Below are positions 60,290 through 64,000 of a DNA stretch of 64,000 nt, one piece after another (the stretch's first letter is position 1; every line of letters begins with the position of its first letter). The stretch is from NCBI GenBank assembly GCA_041392855.1, contig JAWKLD010000001.1, positions 1,970,001-2,034,000 on the forward strand. The letters run 5' to 3'. Made by a program: the position numbers and the translations under genes. The DNA is from Flavipsychrobacter sp. (GTDB lineage Bacteria; Bacteroidota; Bacteroidia; Chitinophagales; Chitinophagaceae). The notes under the pieces are model-generated. The model was not told the DNA's origin, did not search any database, and saw only the letters and a list, made by a program, of their open reading frames with translations.

Positions 60290-60342
60290 ATATGTCCTAG
60301 CTACAATACCCATTATATCTCACTATAAGGGCATCTAATAAC

Positions 60343-62436
60343 TTAACCTATCAATTGTAAAAACTCTTCTTCGGTCAAAATGGTAACTGTACCTAGCTTT
60401 TTTGCCTTCTCCAGCTTAGAACCGGCATCTGCCCCTACCACCAAATAATTAAGCTTACTGCTTACGCCACTTAGTTTACTTCCTCCTTTGGCTTCTACCA
60501 TAGCTTCTGCCTCACTACGTTTGAATTGTGTCAACGTTCCTGTAAACAAGAAGGTTTTACCCGACAATTCTCCGCCTGACTCTTTACTACTAGACTGCGT
60601 ATTGGTAAGGTTCACCCCTTGCTCTTGCAGTTGCTCTATCATATGTCTATTCTCTGGCAGGCTAAAAAAGTGCACTGCCGAAGAGGCTACTTTGGGCCCT
60701 ATATCTTCCAGAGCCATAAATTGCTCTTGTGTCCAAGTGTATAGATCAGATATGTGTGTAATAGCACGGGCTAAGGTTTTGGCTGTTGTTTCCCCTACAT
60801 AGCGTATACCCAAACCAAATATCACTCTATTCAATGGTTGCTGTTTAGACCCTTCGATAGCTTCTTTCAAGTTGTTGACCGACTTTTCTTTAAAGCCTTC
60901 TAACGCTAGTACCTGCTCCCAATCTATTTGGTAAATACCAGGTATATCTTTTAACAAGCCTAGTTCATAAAACTTGCGAATATTAGACTCTCCCAAATTG
61001 CGGATGTCCATTGCATTTTTGCTAGCATAATGAATGATACGCTCTACTACCTGCGCTGCACAGTTGATATTGATACAACGCCATACGGCTTCTTCTTCGG
61101 GCTTGTCTAGTGCTTCGTTACACACAGGACAATGAGTAGGGAAATTGATGGGCTGTTCTTCCCCTGTACGCAGTTCGGGCAACGACCTTACAATATAAGG
61201 TATCACATCACCAGCACGCTCTACGAGCACTGTATCACCAATACGTAGGTCTTTCTCTTTTACCACATCTTCATTGAATAACGACAAGGAGCTTACCATT
61301 ACACCACCTATAGGTGTAGGCTCTATTTTACCTACAGGTGTTATAGAACCTGTACGCCCTACCTGATATTCTACATTAATAAGCTTACTGGTGGCTTGTC
61401 TGGCTTTAAACTTATAGGCTACCGCCCAGCGTGGGTGGTGGCTGGTCATACCCATCCTATCTTGTAGTTCAAAGCTGTTTACTTTTATCACTAAACCATC
61501 TACCTCAAAAGGCAAGCTATCTCTCTTCTCTTCAAAAGCGGCACAGAAATCGATCACCTCATCAATTGTTTTAAAACGCTGCATCTCTTTGACTGGTGTA
61601 GGGTATCCTAACTGATACAGCCACTCCAGCGATCCATAATGCGTATTCAATGCTTCAGGCAGTACACTACCTTCTACTAAGGTATAATCACTGATATGGT
61701 ACAGCACAGCTGACAGCTTTCTCTTACTCACCTCCTGTGGGTCGAGCATACGCAATGTACCTGATGCAGCATTACGTGGATTAGCCAATGGCGCTAACCC
61801 TTCTGCTGCACGCTGTTCATTAAATTGGGCAAATACATCTTTATGTATCACTACCTCGCCACGTATCTCTATTTGACTAATACCCTCACCCTCTAACTTG
61901 GCAGACAGCGGTAAAGAACGAATCAACTTTGCATTGGTCGTTATGTCCTCACCCATTACCCCGTCACCACGAGTAGCGCCACGTGTTAGTTGTCCGTTAT
62001 CATATATCAAAGAAATACTAGCCCCATCATATTTGGGTTCTACGCAATACTCTATCTGGTCGGTCTCAGCATAGTCTTTACAACGTTTGTCCCAGTCGCG
62101 TAGGTCATCAGCATTGTAGGTATTATCCAAACTCAGCATAGGTACCAAGTGGCTAACTGTAGGGAACTTTTCACTCAAACCCTTGGCCACACGTTGTGTA
62201 GGAGAATCGGGTGTTATTTGTTGCGGATATTTATCTTCTAATGCCTTTAACTTCTTATATAAAGTATCGTACTCTACATCCGCCAATACGGGTTCACTCT
62301 GCACATAATATTTCCAATCGTTGTAGTTAATAACCTCTCTTAACAATTGAATTTCTTGCAACTCATCTACAGATGGTTGGTTCAGCAAAGTTTTTGCTTG
62401 TTCAAATAAGCGTTGTTCGTCCTGCTTTGTGTACAT
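60343..62436 (-). CDS. ligA: NAD+-dependent DNA ligase
   Basis: From the ATG at 62436 (MYTKQDEQRLFEQ) this is a 697-residue ligase that seals Okazaki fragments and repair nicks using NAD+. The open frame continues 18 codons upstream, but those (MGYPARIN...) do not match ligases. Motifs: adenylation lysine Lys135 in EPKYDGASISL; LANPRNAASGTLRMLD; FEVDGLVIKV; the OB-fold region; the four-cysteine zinc finger (CPVCNEALD to CININCAAQ); helix-hairpin-helix repeats; and the C-terminal BRCT domain beginning LSGKTFLFTGTL. It follows the YrdC-family gene by 32 bp on the same strand. Confidence 0.96.
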   Translation of the reverse strand: MYTKQDEQRLFEQAKTLLNQPSVDELQEIQLLREVINYNDWKYYVQSEPVLADVEYDTLYKKLKALEDKYPQQITPDSPTQRVAKGLSEKFPTVSHLVPMLSLDNTYNADDLRDWDKRCKDYAETDQIEYCVEPKYDGASISLIYDNGQLTRGATRGDGVMGEDITTNAKLIRSLPLSAKLEGEGISQIEIRGEVVIHKDVFAQFNEQRAAEGLAPLANPRNAASGTLRMLDPQEVSKRKLSAVLYHISDYTLVEGSVLPEALNTHYGSLEWLYQLGYPTPVKEMQRFKTIDEVIDFCAAFEEKRDSLPFEVDGLVIKVNSFELQDRMGMTSHHPRWAVAYKFKARQATSKLINVEYQVGRTGSITPVGKIEPTPIGGVMVSSLSLFNEDVVKEKDLRIGDTVLVERAGDVIPYIVRSLPELRTGEEQPINFPTHCPVCNEALDKPEEEAVWRCININCAAQVVERIIHYASKNAMDIRNLGESNIRKFYELGLLKDIPGIYQIDWEQVLALEGFKEKSVNNLKEAIEGSKQQPLNRVIFGLGIRYVGETTAKTLARAITHISDLYTWTQEQFMALEDIGPKVASSAVHFFSLPENRHMIEQLQEQGVNLTNTQSSSKESGGELSGKTFLFTGTLTQFKRSEAEAMVEAKGGSKLSGVSSKLNYLVVGADAGSKLEKAKKLGTVTILTEEEFLQLIG

Positions 62437-62468
62437 GATAGCGAAGATAATGCTATCACTAATAATAT

Positions 62469-63089
62469 TTATCCTTGCAGGGTATCCCAATCACCCGCAC
62501 CTGCTCTTAATAACTCTGGGGCTCCGTCCACACAGCTTATTACTGTAGAAGGTTCATAGCCACCATACCCTCCATTTATGACTATATCCACTTGATTTTC
62601 GAAGATATCGTGTATCAATTCAGGGTCAGTATAATACTCTACGTCTTCCTCCATAGGCAACGAAGTACTCATAATAGGATTGCCCAATGCCGCCACTATA
62701 GCCTGACAGATATTATGATCAGGCACACGTATACCGACCGTATCTTTTTTGGTCTTTAGTGTCTTAGGTACTTGCTTGCTGGCATTGAGGATAAAAGTGT
62801 ATGGACCGGGTAGGGCTTGCTTCAACAACCTAAACGTAGGCGTGTCAATACTCTTAGCATAGTCGCTTATATGACTCAAGTCTGCACATACGAATGAGAA
62901 CTGTGCCTTTTTAGGATCTACCCCTTTTATCTGTGCTATACGGGCTATCGCTTTTGCGTTGTAAATATCACAACCCAAGCCGTAAATAGTATCAGTAGGA
63001 TAAATGATAACACCCCCATCTCTCAAACACTCTACTACAGTATCTATGTTTCGTTGTTGCGGATTATCGGGATGTATGTGCAAAAGCAT
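62469..63089 (-). CDS. YrdC/Sua5-family L-threonylcarbamoyladenylate synthase
   Basis: This 206-residue protein has the YrdC fold: GGVIIYPTDTIYGLGCDIYNAKAI, the RIAQIKGVDPKKAQFS region, PGPYTFILNAS and TVGIRVPDHNICQAIV. It makes threonylcarbamoyl-AMP, the precursor of the t6A37 modification of tRNAs, or belongs to the closely related YciO branch. The KGVDPKKAQFSFVC stretch differs from classic TsaC (KxRpxxkPL), which suggests the YciO subgroup. The extra C-terminal Sua5 domain is absent. It is in an operon pnuC-kinase-YrdC-ligA with 12-32 bp gaps. Confidence 0.85.
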   Translation of the reverse strand: MLLHIHPDNPQQRNIDTVVECLRDGGVIIYPTDTIYGLGCDIYNAKAIARIAQIKGVDPKKAQFSFVCADLSHISDYAKSIDTPTFRLLKQALPGPYTFILNASKQVPKTLKTKKDTVGIRVPDHNICQAIVAALGNPIMSTSLPMEEDVEYYTDPELIHDIFENQVDIVINGGYGGYEPSTVISCVDGAPELLRAGAGDWDTLQG

Positions 63090-63101
63090 AATGTAAAGTT
63101 A

Positions 63102-63626
63102 CTAATTAAAAGTACTCTTGATAAACTTTAGTGCAGTTTGCAAGCGCTCTTCTTCATTACCACTAACTACAGTATAGGGTAGCCCCGTTTCTGCAACTAA
63201 CTTTTTGTAGATATAGAAAAACTTTTGCCTGTCCTCTAAGGCAGGGTATTCTCTTTGCGGGTCATCTTCCCAAGGCAAATCTGTATCTGTTAATAGATAT
63301 AGATCGTACTTTCTGTTCTTTATTTGCTCCTCTACCCAAGTATGACAGTTACCGTATTTAGCTTCACTCCAAACTTTTATTACATGCAGGTCTGTGTCAC
63401 ATATCAGGTATCTATCAGCATAGGGTATCATGCTCTCCTCTGCTCTTACCTGCCCTATTGCCATACGGTGCAGATCAGCCTCTATATATTTCCGTCCCAG
63501 ATCTTCCAGATATTCTCTTGCGAACTCCGGCACCCACATGGTATCCAGTTCTTTTGCTAATGCCTCACTAAGTGTGCTCTTGCCTGTAGACTCTGGCCCA
63601 ATTACTACGACCTTCTTTATACTCAC
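63102..63626 (-). CDS. NadR-like P-loop kinase (ribosylnicotinamide kinase-like)
   Basis: This 174-residue ATPase begins with GTG at 63626 (MSIKKVVVIGPESTGKST), with a Walker A motif GPESTGKS at 10-17. It matches only the C-terminal kinase part of NadR; the usual NMN adenylyltransferase domain is missing. Other matching segments are WVPEFAREYLEDLG, the DTDLHVIKVWSEAKYG region, LLTDTDLPWEDDPQREYP (a known feature of the family) and VVSGNEEER at the end. The neighbouring pnuC gene, whose stop overlaps its start (GTGA), supports a role in nicotinamide-riboside salvage: uptake followed by phosphorylation to NMN. Confidence 0.87.
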   Translation of the reverse strand: MSIKKVVVIGPESTGKSTLSEALAKELDTMWVPEFAREYLEDLGRKYIEADLHRMAIGQVRAEESMIPYADRYLICDTDLHVIKVWSEAKYGNCHTWVEEQIKNRKYDLYLLTDTDLPWEDDPQREYPALEDRQKFFYIYKKLVAETGLPYTVVSGNEEERLQTALKFIKSTFN

Positions 63627-64000
63627 GCTCTACTTTTTTCTTCTTGTAAACGATATAATTTAAGCCATCTGAAGTAGCCAAATACAGCTACTATAAATAA
63701 AAACAGGGTTAGTATTGCATAAAAAGCCAACCCTTTATATAACAATAGAGGTATGGCTATAGCATTACTGATATTGAGCAATATCCAATTCTGCACCTTA
63801 TGCTTTGCCAACAGCCACATGCCTGCCCAAGCTGCCGAAGAAACAATAGCATCAAGCATTGGTACGTCTGAATCCGTAAAGCGGCTAAGCACAAAATATA
63901 AAATACCCCAACCCAGTACTACTATTGCTGTAGTTATCACCCAGTCGGTTTTGCCATTTATGCTTATCACACTCTTGCCTTCCTTTCCCCTATTCTTCAC
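63623..64000 (-). CDS. pnuC: PnuC-family nicotinamide riboside transporter, N-terminus beyond window
   Basis: The last 125 codons of an integral membrane protein run to the window edge; the sequence there (no clean ATG) shows the gene continues outside. At least three or four spans are visible (about 20-40, 48-65, 78-95 and 95-110 of this fragment), with SINGKTDWVITTAIVVLGWG, LDAIVSSAAWAGMWLLAKHKVQNWILLNI and the C-terminal FGYFRWLKLYR motif. These are PnuC features; relatives carry nicotinamide riboside, thiamine or riboflavin. The adjacent NadR-like kinase favours nicotinamide riboside. Its stop overlaps the kinase start by 4 bp. Confidence 0.88.
   Translation of the reverse strand: MKNRGKEGKSVISINGKTDWVITTAIVVLGWGILYFVLSRFTDSDVPMLDAIVSSAAWAGMWLLAKHKVQNWILLNISNAIAIPLLLYKGLAFYAILTLFLFIVAVFGYFRWLKLYRLQEEKSRA

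Noticed and set aside
60256..60342. A cobalamin or SAM riboswitch before metH
   Set aside because: The gap is only 87 bp and the -7 element leaves a leader of about 20 bases, too short for a riboswitch.
62437..62490. N-terminal extension of ligA (start at 62490)
   Set aside because: The 18 extra residues do not match ligases and overlap the end of the upstream gene; ATG 62436 gives the usual N-terminus.

Overview
The window is chromosomal DNA of a Bacteroidota bacterium, most likely of the Chitinophagaceae type. The signs are: many short leaders carrying the Bacteroidota -7 element TAnnTTTG; four proteins ending in type IX secretion (T9SS) sorting domains; a DUF4271-hemD pair; a methionine synthase without its homocysteine domain; and AT-rich housekeeping genes with little Shine-Dalgarno signal. 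Taxonomy is inferred from gene content only.

Layout. 1-12 kb: housekeeping genes: a DUF255 protein cut by the window edge, hemD, DUF4271, hemW, fabG, fabH, rlmN, an SRPBCC-GyrI fusion and a large glycosyltransferase fusion, ending at tRNA-Asn. 12-18 kb: a DUF4345 gene, then a very tight minus-strand operon of Na+/solute symporter, GNAT acetyltransferase, ornithine-racemase-like protein, M20 amidohydrolase and alanine racemase. 18-41.5 kb: two giant paralogous T9SS beta-helix proteins (1986 and 1929 aa) in the same orientation flank a six-gene minus-strand operon: GAF protein, SdiA-regulated-type lipoprotein, outer-membrane metallophosphoesterase with a kinase-like middle, HD domain fused to a Pycsar-effector-like membrane domain, polyphosphate kinase 1 and a PAP2 phosphatase. 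41.8-48 kb: a TPR protein, small lipoproteins, an OmpR-type two-component system and tRNA-Asp. 48-51.6 kb: accA, dapA and S-adenosylhomocysteinase. 51.6-56.5 kb: an accessory stretch with a T9SS protein between two copies of the same terminator, a DUF3987 P-loop ATPase gene bounded by inverted iteron repeats, an AlbA_2 protein, a palindromic REP-like repeat and a T9SS-exported cyclophilin. 56.5-64 kb: LMW-phosphatase-like protein, PAP2-like protein, metH, ligA, a YrdC/Sua5-family protein, a NadR-like kinase and pnuC (cut by the window edge).

The best candidates for undescribed biology are (i) the polyphosphate operon, which joins Ppk1 to an HD-PycTM membrane protein with no adjacent cyclase and to an outer-membrane phosphoesterase with a cryptic kinase-like domain; (ii) the DUF3987 unit, whose gene encodes an ATPase with a C-terminal helix-turn-helix and is bracketed by a 25-bp perfect inverted repeat built of GATACA-type octamers; and (iii) the five-gene racemase/acylation operon. 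All functional readings are from sequence motifs read by eye; no database search was run.
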